From Bacteroidota bacterium (GTDB lineage Bacteria; Bacteroidota; Bacteroidia; Flavobacteriales; Flavobacteriaceae), in NCBI GenBank assembly GCA_023446155.1, contig JAEXIT010000005.1:81158-145157 (forward strand): 64,000 bases of DNA. Direction: 5' to 3'. The first letter of the stretch is position 1. Each line of letters begins with the position of its first letter. A program made the position numbers and the translations under genes. This document shows, one piece after another, positions 34,356-42,154 of this stretch. Under the pieces are notes generated by a model. It was not told the origin of the DNA. It ran no database searches and saw only the letters and a program-made list of their open reading frames with translations.

Positions 34356-36758
34356 ATGATACAAAACTGGTTAAAAGTGTTTGTGTATCATTTTAAACAG
34401 CACAAACTGTTTTCCATACTCAATGTGTTGGGATTAAGTATCGGGATTTCCGGATTGATCTTCGCCATTCTGTATTGGAATGAGGAACATTCGTATAACG
34501 AGTGGAACCCTGAAAAAGACAAGGTTTATGAGGTGATCAACGATTTAGGAGAATCGGGTAAATGGGCGTGGAATGTAGCGCCAACAGCTCCGATTCTGGA
34601 GGCATCTTCGAAAAATATTGAAAGTTACTGTTATTATACGGCATGGTATTCGGAAGAAATTCTGAGCTATAATGGCAAAAAAGAAATGATTAAGAAAATT
34701 GGCGCTGCCGAAAGTAATTTCTTTTCGTATTTTCCTTTTGAATTTATAGCCGGAAATCCAAAAACAGCGATACAGGATCAAAGCAGTATAGCCGTGTCGG
34801 AAGCCGTTTCGAAACTGTTTTTTAAGGATGAAAACCCGATAGGAAAACAACTTATTTACGATGGGAAACCCTACGCGGTAAGAGGTGTTTATCGAATTCC
34901 AGGTAAATCGTCGATGGCGCCTGATGTGATGCTGTATTTAAAAATGGATAAAAACAGCGAAAGTTGGGGTGATTTTAACTACGGATTGATGTTAAAAGTC
35001 AATTCGCCCGAAAAAGCCGCTGCGGTTGCTAAAGAAATCGAAACCATTTACTACGAACATCGCATCCGGAAAGAGGCCAAAAATCTGGGAATTTCGGAAC
35101 AGGATTTTATTAAAAAATATGGAAAAATTACCGTAAGTCTGACATCGTTGGCCAAAGCAAGATTGGGCGATCAGATCAGCGGTTTGGTGGAAGGAAAAGG
35201 AAATTATCAGTTTTTGTTAATCATGATGGGGCTTTCGGTGTTAATTCTGGTGTTATCGATCGTGAATTATGTTAATCTGGCAACCGCCAATGCGATTAAA
35301 AGAGCCAAAGAAATCGGTATTCGTAAGATTATCGGAGCGACCAAAAAACAAATTGTCTGGCAGTTTATTTTCGAAACGGTACTGGTGGTATGTGTCGCGT
35401 TAATTTTGTCGCTAATGATTGTGGAACTGACCTTGCCGTATTACAATTCCTTTTTACAAAAAGACCTGCAACTGATTGGAAGCCAGTTTTGTTTGCAATT
35501 GCTGCTGATCGTTGTGGTCGTAATCGCATTAGCCGGTATATTTCCATCGGTATATGTATCGAATTTTGAAACCTTAAAAGTACTGAAAGGTAACTTTGGA
35601 CGAAGTAAAAACGGAGTATGGCTTCGAAACGGAATGCTGATTCTTCAGTTTTGCATCGCGACCTTTTTTATTATCGGTTCGTATATCGTATATCAACAGG
35701 TTAATTATATGACTAATAAGGAGTTGGGGTATAAGGGGGATCAGGTTCTTACGATTCCGTATCGCTCGAAAAGAGATGGCGCTGATTATGAACGATACAA
35801 AACGATACAACAGGAATTGCAAAAAATAAAAGGTATTACGGGAGTGGGGGCCGGAACATTTAATTTTTCAGGGAACGGCGCTACATCTTCTACCGGTTTT
35901 ACGTATAACGATAATCCGATTCAGGCACAAAACATGGGGGTCGATTTCGATTTGCTTAAAATGCTAAATATAAAATTGCTCCAAGGTCGGGAATTGAAGC
36001 CGGAATTGGCTTCTGATACTGTTAGCACAATGTTGATTAATAAAACAACCTGGGAAAAGATGGGCGAGAAAGATCCCGTTGGAAAAGAAATCGAATGGAA
36101 CGGCCAGAAATTAAAAGTTGTAGGGATCGTCGATGATTTCCATTTGTTCGGGTTACAGCGAAAAATACCGCCTATGGTTTTCTTTCATATTAAAACCATT
36201 CCGTGGATGCAAACCAATATCAACAGGATTTATATAAAAGTGGATCCGAAAAATATGGATCAGACGATTGCCGGTCTGGAGAAATTCTGGACGCAGAAAG
36301 TCGATACCGAATATCCGTTCAAATACGATTTTGTCGATAAAGAATACGCCCGGACGTATGAAACCTATGTCAAACAACGCAATCTGTTTTCGCTGCTCAA
36401 TATTGTGGTGATCACGATTGCCTTATTCGGATTGTTTGCACTGGCATCCTATTCTATTGAAAGACGGATCAAAGAAATTGCAATCCGCAGAACACTGGGG
36501 GCTGAAACCGGAATGCTGCTTAAAAACCTATCAACACAATACATTGTTTTCTGTATAATCGGTTTTATTCTGGCGGCAATGCCGGCCTATTACCTGCTCA
36601 ATAAATGGTTGGAAGATTTTGCTTTCCGGATTTCGATTACCGTCTTGCCATTTATTATTGGTTTTGTGGTCTTATTGGTGCTCACATTGCTCATCGTACT
36701 TTCGAAGGCTTATCAGGCCACGAGAATCGATATTCTGAAATATCTGAAATACGAATAA
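34356..36758 (+). CDS. MacB/FtsX-type ABC transporter permease
   Basis: The 800-aa protein is a duplicated FtsX-type permease: TM near the N-terminus (about 20-40), a MacB_PCD periplasmic domain (about 45-265), three membrane segments (about 285-390), a second membrane segment and periplasmic domain (about 420-640), and three C-terminal segments (about 675-790). The cytoplasmic coupling helices IKRAKEIGIRKIIGATKKQ and IERRIKEIAIRRTLGA are clear and alike. With the ATPase and HlyD adaptor it forms a MacAB-like exporter, possibly for peptides, siderophores or drugs. Confidence 0.92.
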   Translation: MIQNWLKVFVYHFKQHKLFSILNVLGLSIGISGLIFAILYWNEEHSYNEWNPEKDKVYEVINDLGESGKWAWNVAPTAPILEASSKNIESYCYYTAWYSEEILSYNGKKEMIKKIGAAESNFFSYFPFEFIAGNPKTAIQDQSSIAVSEAVSKLFFKDENPIGKQLIYDGKPYAVRGVYRIPGKSSMAPDVMLYLKMDKNSESWGDFNYGLMLKVNSPEKAAAVAKEIETIYYEHRIRKEAKNLGISEQDFIKKYGKITVSLTSLAKARLGDQISGLVEGKGNYQFLLIMMGLSVLILVLSIVNYVNLATANAIKRAKEIGIRKIIGATKKQIVWQFIFETVLVVCVALILSLMIVELTLPYYNSFLQKDLQLIGSQFCLQLLLIVVVVIALAGIFPSVYVSNFETLKVLKGNFGRSKNGVWLRNGMLILQFCIATFFIIGSYIVYQQVNYMTNKELGYKGDQVLTIPYRSKRDGADYERYKTIQQELQKIKGITGVGAGTFNFSGNGATSSTGFTYNDNPIQAQNMGVDFDLLKMLNIKLLQGRELKPELASDTVSTMLINKTTWEKMGEKDPVGKEIEWNGQKLKVVGIVDDFHLFGLQRKIPPMVFFHIKTIPWMQTNINRIYIKVDPKNMDQTIAGLEKFWTQKVDTEYPFKYDFVDKEYARTYETYVKQRNLFSLLNIVVITIALFGLFALASYSIERRIKEIAIRRTLGAETGMLLKNLSTQYIVFCIIGFILAAMPAYYLLNKWLEDFAFRISITVLPFIIGFVVLLVLTLLIVLSKAYQATRIDILKYLKYE

Positions 36759-36784
36759 TTCACTTTGATTTTATACTACCTTTT

Positions 36785-36821
36785 GCTGCAATCGGACTTG
36801 TTTCGGTTGCAGCATTTTTTT
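36785..36821 (+). terminator. Intrinsic terminator of the export operon
   Basis: Stem GCTGCAA/TTGCAGC, extended inward by a few bases, followed by a run of seven T. It lies 26 bp past the permease stop. Confidence 0.85.
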
Positions 36822-37043
36822 ACAATAACCGTTGCAAAAGCGATAGCGCCGACCTGAAAATTGAATTTTAAAAAACATTTTCGGAATTTAATCGGAAATT
36901 CTCCAAAAACTAAGCCGGCGGCAACCGGCGGGAACTACTGTTATAGTGCCGAATTGAGGACTTTTGCATTCAGAGTGTAAAGCGAAGCTATTGCGCGATA
37001 AACAAATACAATTCTTTATCTTTATTTTAAGAACTTTTCATCT
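36822..37043. other. Intergenic stretch before mrp
   Basis: No gene is seen in the 338-bp gap between the permease and mrp genes. Apart from the terminator and promoter listed separately, it holds one GC-rich hairpin (GCCGG/CCGGC at about 36914-36928) without a T run. Confidence 0.5.
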
Positions 37044-37051
37044 TATCTTTG
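37044..37051 (+). promoter_or_regulatory. -7 element (TATCTTTG) of the mrp promoter
   Basis: Exact TAnnTTTG match 46 bp before the mrp start. Confidence 0.6.
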
Positions 37052-37096
37052 TAACATAAAGTCAGTCTTAATAAACGACTTAAAGCGAATAAAATA

Positions 37097-38227
37097 ATGA
37101 AATTAGACAGGAAAGAAATTCTTAAAGCATTGGAAACGATCTCCATTGCCGGAGAAGGTAAAAATATGGTAGAAAGCGGTGCGGTACAAAACGTAATCAC
37201 TTTCGGAGATGAAGTAGTAGTGGATTTATTATTGCACAGCCCGGCGTTGCACATCAAAAAACGCGCGGAGGTGGACATTATGAAAGTGATCCATGAAAAA
37301 ATATACGATAAGGCAAAAATCAAAGTAAATATAAAAGTTGAAGCACCGGAAAAACCGGAGATCAAAGGCAAATCGATTCCGGGAATCAGCAATATTATCG
37401 CTGTTTCGTCTGGAAAAGGAGGTGTTGGAAAATCGACTATTACGGCCAATCTTGCAGTAACGCTGGCAAATATGGGCTTTAAGGTGGGGGTTTTGGATGC
37501 GGATATCTACGGACCATCAATGCCGATTATGTTTGACGTGGAAAAAGCACGTCCGATTTCGGTTGAGGTTGACGGAAAATCCAAAATGAAACCGATCCAA
37601 AGCTATGGTGTTGAATTATTGTCGATCGGATTTTTTACCAGTCCGGATCAGGCGGTAATCTGGAGAGGACCAATGGCTTCGAAAGCGTTAAATCAGATGA
37701 TTTTTGATGCCGATTGGGGGGAACTGGATTTTATGTTGTTGGACTTACCACCGGGAACAGGCGATATCCACCTGTCGTTAATGCAATCGCTTCCAATTAC
37801 CGGAGCGGTAGTGGTCAGTACGCCTCAGGCGGTGGCTTTGGCCGATGCCAAAAAAGGAGTGGCAATGTTCCAGGCCGAAAGTATCAATGTACCGGTTTTG
37901 GGAATCATCGAAAACATGGCCTATTTTACACCGGATGAATTGCCGGAAAACAAATATTATATCTTCGGAAAAGAAGGCGCCAAAAACCTGGCAGAAGATT
38001 TACAAGTACCTTTCTTAGGAGAAGTTCCAATTGTACAAAGCATTCGTGAAGCAGGCGATTACGGTCGTCCGGCAGCCCTGCAAACGGCTACGCCAATCGA
38101 AAAAGCATTTGAAGAACTGGCGCGTTCCGTAGTACAGGAAGTAGTAGACAGAAATGAAAGTCTGCCACCTACAGAAGCAATAAAAATTACCACGATGGCT
38201 GGATGTTCAGCTGTAAAAAAGAAATAA
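37097..38227 (+). CDS. apbC: Mrp/NBP35 (ApbC) family iron-sulfur carrier ATPase
   Basis: The 376-aa protein has an N-terminal DUF59/MIP18-like domain (about 1-80) and a P-loop ATPase with the deviant Walker A GKGGVGKST (106-114), the switch LDADIYGPS, and LDLPPGTGD. It loads or carries Fe-S clusters for apo-proteins. The usual CxxC near the C-terminus is not evident; a single Cys lies in MAGCSAVKKK. The next gene, for a NifU-domain protein, starts 2 bp after its stop, which fits a shared job in Fe-S biogenesis. Confidence 0.93.
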   Translation: MKLDRKEILKALETISIAGEGKNMVESGAVQNVITFGDEVVVDLLLHSPALHIKKRAEVDIMKVIHEKIYDKAKIKVNIKVEAPEKPEIKGKSIPGISNIIAVSSGKGGVGKSTITANLAVTLANMGFKVGVLDADIYGPSMPIMFDVEKARPISVEVDGKSKMKPIQSYGVELLSIGFFTSPDQAVIWRGPMASKALNQMIFDADWGELDFMLLDLPPGTGDIHLSLMQSLPITGAVVVSTPQAVALADAKKGVAMFQAESINVPVLGIIENMAYFTPDELPENKYYIFGKEGAKNLAEDLQVPFLGEVPIVQSIREAGDYGRPAALQTATPIEKAFEELARSVVQEVVDRNESLPPTEAIKITTMAGCSAVKKK

Positions 38228-38228
38228 A

Positions 38229-38468
38229 ATGACAACAGAAGAAATCAAACTAAACGTTGAAAGAGCACTGGAAGAAATTCGTCCGTTCTTAAATTCGGAT
38301 GGTGGCGATATTACCCTTATCGAAATTGAAGACGATAAGCACGTAAAAGTTCGCCTTGAAGGTGCCTGCACGGCTTGTAGCGTAAACCAAATGACGTTGC
38401 GCGCCGGTGTGGAAACTACGATCAAAAAATATGTGCCGCAGATCGAAACTGTGGTTAACGTAGCATAA
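38229..38468 (+). CDS. NifU-like Fe-S scaffold domain protein
   Basis: The 79-aa protein is a single NifU C-terminal domain: IRPFLNSDGGDITL (about 17-30) and the cluster-binding CxxC as GACTACSVNQMTLR (about 50-63). Such stand-alone Nfu-type proteins receive or store Fe-S clusters. It forms a two-gene operon with the Mrp-type ATPase and ends before a terminator. Confidence 0.95.
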   Translation: MTTEEIKLNVERALEEIRPFLNSDGGDITLIEIEDDKHVKVRLEGACTACSVNQMTLRAGVETTIKKYVPQIETVVNVA

Positions 38469-38480
38469 ATTCAGGATACA

Positions 38481-38519
38481 GTACCCGGCTTTTGAAATAC
38501 AGAAGCTGGGACTTTTTTT
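38481..38519 (+). terminator. Intrinsic terminator of the mrp-nifU operon
   Basis: Stem CCCGGCTT/AAGCTGGG (one G-U pair) with flanking complementary bases and a T7 run. Confidence 0.8.
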
Positions 38520-38607
38520 GTCTTCAGGATTTTTCCTGACAGGCTATATAATGCCTTCCATCGTTAGATTTCTTGATATTTGTCATAGAACAAGAAAATA
38601 ATTCGAG

Positions 38608-38621
38608 GGACATTTGTGTCC
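38608..38621. promoter_or_regulatory. Inverted repeat GGACA-TTTG-TGTCC over a putative -7 element
   Basis: A perfect 5-bp inverted repeat with a 4-bp spacer. Its centre overlaps GACATTTG, a one-mismatch -7 box, 20-30 bp before the reductase start. The layout suggests a repressor operator. Confidence 0.5.
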
Positions 38622-38640
38622 TTAATTAATCCATTACGTA

Positions 38641-39699
38641 ATGATTGAAACAGATATACTAATTATTGGTGCAGGTCCCACAGGACTTTTTGCCGTTTTC
38701 GAAGCCGGACTTTTAAAATTAAAATGCCATATTATCGACGGTCTTCCACAACCGGGAGGACAATTAACCGAGTTATATCCTAAAAAACCGATTTTTGATA
38801 TTCCGGGATTTCCATCCGTATTGGCGGGTGATCTGGTGGATAACCTGATGGAACAAATCAAACAGTTCCAACCGGGATTTACGTTAAATGAAAAAGCGGA
38901 AACCATAGATAAACTGGAAGACGGAACGTTTATTGTAACCACCGATAAAGGTACGCAACACCACGCAAAAGCAGTAGCGATTGCCGGTGGATTGGGAAGT
39001 TTTGAACCGAGAAAACCGATTCTGAAAGATTTGGAGTTTTACGAACAGGAAGACAAAGGGGTGGAGTATTTCGTAAAAGATCCGGAAAAATTCCGCAATA
39101 AAAAAGTAGTGATTTCCGGAGGTGGGGATTCTGCTTTGGATTGGAGTATCTTTTTGGCAAATGTGGCATCGGAAGTAACTTTGGTACACCGTCGAAACGA
39201 ATTCCGTGGGGCGTTGGATTCGGTTGAAAAAGTTCAGGAATTAAAACAAGCTGGAAAAATTCGTTTGATCACACCAGCTGAGGTGGTTGGTTTTAAAGGA
39301 TCCGAACGTATTGAATCGGTGGATATCGAAATCAATGGCGCCCGCATGAATGTAGAAACCGATTATTTTATCCCGTTATTTGGATTAACTCCAAAATTGG
39401 GAGCGATTGCCAACTGGGGACTTGAAATCGAGAAAAACGCGATTAAAGTAAACAACGCATTGGATTATCAAACCAATATCGAAGGCATTTACGCCATTGG
39501 CGATATCAATACCTATCCGGGGAAATTAAAACTGATTTTATGTGGTTTCCACGAAGCAACTTTAATGTGTCAGAGTGTGTTTAACAAACTGAACCCAGGT
39601 AAGAAATACGTATTAAAATATACCACCGTGAGCGGTGTCGACGGTTTTGACGGTACTCGTAAAGAGGCTGAAAAAGCAGTTGTAAAATCAATTGACTAG
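38641..39699 (+). CDS. Ferredoxin-NADP reductase (thioredoxin-reductase-like)
   Basis: The 352-aa protein is a two-dinucleotide-domain flavoprotein: FAD loop IIGAGPTGLFAVFEA (about 6-20), a second Rossmann loop VVISGGGDSALDWS for NADPH (about 157-170), and the C-terminal GDINTYPGKLKLI. It has no CxxC redox pair, so it is the YumC-type reductase, not thioredoxin reductase. It should transfer electrons between NADPH and the ferredoxin encoded 2 bp downstream. Confidence 0.93.
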   Translation: MIETDILIIGAGPTGLFAVFEAGLLKLKCHIIDGLPQPGGQLTELYPKKPIFDIPGFPSVLAGDLVDNLMEQIKQFQPGFTLNEKAETIDKLEDGTFIVTTDKGTQHHAKAVAIAGGLGSFEPRKPILKDLEFYEQEDKGVEYFVKDPEKFRNKKVVISGGGDSALDWSIFLANVASEVTLVHRRNEFRGALDSVEKVQELKQAGKIRLITPAEVVGFKGSERIESVDIEINGARMNVETDYFIPLFGLTPKLGAIANWGLEIEKNAIKVNNALDYQTNIEGIYAIGDINTYPGKLKLILCGFHEATLMCQSVFNKLNPGKKYVLKYTTVSGVDGFDGTRKEAEKAVVKSID

Positions 39700-39701
39700 C
39701 C

Positions 39702-40031
39702 ATGTCTCAGGATGTAACGATAATCATTACAGACCGTGAAGGAGCGGTTCATGAGGTACAAGCACCTACAGATATGAACATGAATATCATGGAACTGGTG
39801 CGGGCCTACGAACTGGCGCCGGAAGGAACCATTGGTATTTGCGGCGGAATGGCCATGTGTGCGTCCTGCCAGTGTTATATACTCAACGATGTAGACCTGC
39901 CGGAAATGAACGATGATGAAGAAGCCATGTTGTCGGAAGCATTTAATGTAAAAGACAACAGTAGGCTCGGATGTCAGATTCACATCACGGAAGCATTAAA
40001 CGGACTACAACTGGAATTGGCTCCGGAATAA
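39702..40031 (+). CDS. [2Fe-2S] ferredoxin, adrenodoxin type
   Basis: The 109-aa protein binds a 2Fe-2S cluster through the cysteines in GICGGMAMCASCQCYI (about 46-61, giving Cys-x5-Cys-x2-Cys) and a fourth Cys in SRLGCQIHI (about 92). The Met/Asn-rich N-terminal part (MNMNIMELVR) also fits the adrenodoxin/isc-type family. It is co-transcribed with the reductase. Likely uses are Fe-S cluster assembly or other reductive steps; the partner is not visible here. Confidence 0.95.
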   Translation: MSQDVTIIITDREGAVHEVQAPTDMNMNIMELVRAYELAPEGTIGICGGMAMCASCQCYILNDVDLPEMNDDEEAMLSEAFNVKDNSRLGCQIHITEALNGLQLELAPE

Positions 40032-40039
40032 TAAATAAT

Positions 40040-40067
40040 AAAGCGAAGAAAAATCTTCGCTTTTTTT
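40040..40067 (+). terminator. Intrinsic terminator of the reductase-ferredoxin operon
   Basis: Stem AAAGCGAAGA/TCTTCGCTTT with an AAAA loop and a T run, 8 bp after the ferredoxin stop. Confidence 0.88.
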
Positions 40068-40133
40068 GTAACATTTTGGAAAGTCTGCCGTATAATCACC
40101 ATACGCGATAAATTTCCCGAATGGGTATAATTA

Positions 40134-40496
40134 ATGACACAAACTTCGTATTCTCCCGGATTACACCAACTTCTGACACTTTCTGTTCCAAACAGTAACA
40201 AGCTTACGGCGGCACAGGATTTTGTTCTTTTTACGGACACGATACTACAAAAATACCAACTCGAAAAAGTGGGTGTGGTAGTGCATTCTTTTGAAAATGA
40301 TAGCTTTACGATCGCTGTCTGCTTAAAAGAATCGCATATCTGCATTCATACCTGGCCAGAGTACAACCAGCTCACCATGGATATTTATTTGTGCAATTAC
40401 CTACAGGATAACACCGCGAAAGTGAAGACTATCGCAAACGATTATATCGAATATTTTCAAGCGGATGTTATTAAAAATTTTGAAATTAACAGATAG
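40134..40496 (+). CDS. speD: S-adenosylmethionine decarboxylase (pyruvoyl type)
   Basis: The 120-aa proenzyme should cleave itself at Glu66-Ser67 (in KESHICIHTWPEY) to form the pyruvoyl group and then decarboxylate SAM to the aminopropyl donor. His72 and Cys87 lie 5 and 20 residues after Ser67, the same spacing as Ser63, His68 and Cys83 of the Thermotoga maritima enzyme, so the site looks complete. It is the first gene of a seven-gene operon that also encodes a spermidine-synthase-like protein. No exact -7 box was found upstream. Confidence 0.9.
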   Translation: MTQTSYSPGLHQLLTLSVPNSNKLTAAQDFVLFTDTILQKYQLEKVGVVVHSFENDSFTIAVCLKESHICIHTWPEYNQLTMDIYLCNYLQDNTAKVKTIANDYIEYFQADVIKNFEINR

Positions 40497-40498
40497 AT

Positions 40499-41725
40499 AT
40501 GAGAATTACGTGCTATCAATGTGATACCCCTACAGCTATTGAAGTGCCGTTTCCGGTAAAACAATTTGTCTGTTCCAAGTGTTTTAGTATTTATAAAGCA
40601 ACAGAAACAGGCGACTTTACCTTTAAAGACAAATACAAATACGACAAAGAGATTGGTAGCCTTACACCGGGACTAAAAGGAATACTGGAAGAGGAAGAGT
40701 ATACCGTTACTGGCGTTGTTGTTAAAGAATATATGAATTACTATTGGAGAGAATATGTTCTTGCCTCGGCGACAGCTAAGTTTTTGTATTTATCGGAAGT
40801 GAACGGACACTGGATTTTGTTACGGGAAATTCCGGATGATTTTATAAAAGGCCATCCCAAAATAATCGATTATAACGATAAGGTTTTTAAGCTGTATGAT
40901 ATTGCAAGGCCGAGAATCGCCGCAGCGGCTGGTTTTTTTGATGTGAGTTTGCCAACAGGATTGGTAACCATGGCGGAACTTATCGCGCCACCGTATATGA
41001 TCTCTTTTGAAAAGTTAGAAAAAGAAGAGCGAACGGTTTTTTTGGGCGAACATATTTCAAAGAAGCAGATAAAACGTATTTTTAAGCCTACGGCAGAATT
41101 GCCCAACCGGATTGGTATCGGATTGGTACAACCTTATTTTTTTAATGTCCGACAATTGGCTTTGATATTGTGTTCGGTTACCTTGTTGATTCTGTTAACG
41201 CATTTGTATGTGTATCACGATAAGCAGGAAGAAGTCGTTTTTAGCAATGATATTTCTTTTAGCGAATACAACAACAAAGAGTATATTTCACCCTCGTTTA
41301 CACTCGAAGGCGGCGCATCACCACTAACCATTTCCGTGCATTCCGGAGTGGATAATTCGTGGGCCAATGCACAGGTGGCGTTAGTAAACGAAACGACAAA
41401 CGAAGAGATCTATGCCAATAAAGATGTCGAATATTATCACGGTTATTCGGAGGGCGAAAGCTGGTCCGAAGGCGATACATCGGACGATTTTAGTATCTGT
41501 GGCGTGAGTGCCGGAAAATACCACTTGGCGATTACGGTTGTAAAAGCACCGGAAGACCTTAATAATACCGGAATGAGGGTAACAGCAACCTGGAACAAAG
41601 CGTCCTATTGGAATATTTGGATGCTGGTTATTATTATGGCCGTGATGGTGTTAATTGCCTACTTTGGAGAGCTGTATAACGAAACAAAACGATGGAGCGA
41701 TAGTCCGTATACTCCTTATGAATAA
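40499..41725 (+). CDS. DUF4178-like zinc-ribbon membrane protein
   Basis: The 408-aa protein opens with a zinc ribbon (CYQC at 4-7 and CSKC at about 26-29), followed by a beta-rich region resembling DUF4178 (about 60-190; the segments YYWREYVL and WILLREIP fit it). A membrane segment (about 218-238), an extracytoplasmic beta-domain (about 245-365) and a last membrane segment (about 372-393) follow. DUF4178 proteins are known from gene neighbourhoods with DUF350 and polyamine enzymes; their function is unknown. It begins 2 bp after the AdoMet decarboxylase gene. Confidence 0.78.
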   Translation: MRITCYQCDTPTAIEVPFPVKQFVCSKCFSIYKATETGDFTFKDKYKYDKEIGSLTPGLKGILEEEEYTVTGVVVKEYMNYYWREYVLASATAKFLYLSEVNGHWILLREIPDDFIKGHPKIIDYNDKVFKLYDIARPRIAAAAGFFDVSLPTGLVTMAELIAPPYMISFEKLEKEERTVFLGEHISKKQIKRIFKPTAELPNRIGIGLVQPYFFNVRQLALILCSVTLLILLTHLYVYHDKQEEVVFSNDISFSEYNNKEYISPSFTLEGGASPLTISVHSGVDNSWANAQVALVNETTNEEIYANKDVEYYHGYSEGESWSEGDTSDDFSICGVSAGKYHLAITVVKAPEDLNNTGMRVTATWNKASYWNIWMLVIIMAVMVLIAYFGELYNETKRWSDSPYTPYE

Positions 41726-41730
41726 TAGTG

Positions 41731-41922
41731 ATGACAATGAAAAATAACGTGCTGGCGTATATAAAACAAAATAAATGGCCTCTATTATTAGGGGTGATCA
41801 TTTATGTAGTGTATTTGCAATTTGTAATCGGAGGAAACCGGATATGCGATTGTGCCACAGTGGAAAAATACGGCACGTCAGAATCGCGTACCCATCATGT
41901 AAACCGATTTTATCATAAATAA
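41731..41922 (+). CDS. 63-aa single-pass membrane protein of the polyamine operon
   Basis: I do not recognise this family. It has a short basic N-terminus, one membrane segment (about 15-33) and a tail with CDC and two adjacent histidines, which could bind a metal. Start choice is uncertain (ATG at 41731 or 41737, or an upstream GTG). It lies 5 bp after the DUF4178-like gene and 16 bp before the DUF350 gene, and the packing supports it being real. Its position resembles that of small DUF4247-type genes in related loci, but the similarity is not evident from sequence. Confidence 0.6.
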   Translation: MTMKNNVLAYIKQNKWPLLLGVIIYVVYLQFVIGGNRICDCATVEKYGTSESRTHHVNRFYHK

Positions 41923-41938
41923 CCAAAAAATAAAAAAT

Positions 41939-42154
41939 ATGGATTTTATCAGTACAAAACTTATTTTAAACTCCTTGGTCTTTTCCGTGTTGGGATTGTT
42001 GATCTTGTTAGGGTCTTATTTTGTAATCGAAAAACTAACACCAGAAAATACGTGGAAAGAAATTACCGAAAAAAATAACGTGGCGGTAGCAATTGTGCTG
42101 GCGGCTTTCATTATCGGGATTTCAATGATTGTAAGCGCAGCGATTCATGGGTAA
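41939..42154 (+). CDS. DUF350-like small membrane protein (single repeat)
   Basis: The 71-aa protein has two membrane segments (about 10-30 and 48-68) separated by a polar loop with LTPENTWKEITEKNNVAVAIVLA. The TP...KN.AvAi pattern is that of one DUF350 unit; classical DUF350 proteins such as E. coli YjfL contain two. It may form a homodimer that replaces the tandem form. Its last 8 bp overlap the spermidine-synthase-like gene in another frame, which implies coupled translation. Confidence 0.75.
   Translation: MDFISTKLILNSLVFSVLGLLILLGSYFVIEKLTPENTWKEITEKNNVAVAIVLAAFIIGISMIVSAAIHG

Noticed and set aside
36605..36871. 88-codon frame overlapping the end of the ABC permease gene
   Set aside because: It reads through the permease end and the terminator hairpin; chance frame.
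38641..39699. Thioredoxin reductase
   Set aside because: No CxxC redox pair; a ferredoxin gene follows, so the ferredoxin-reductase reading is better.
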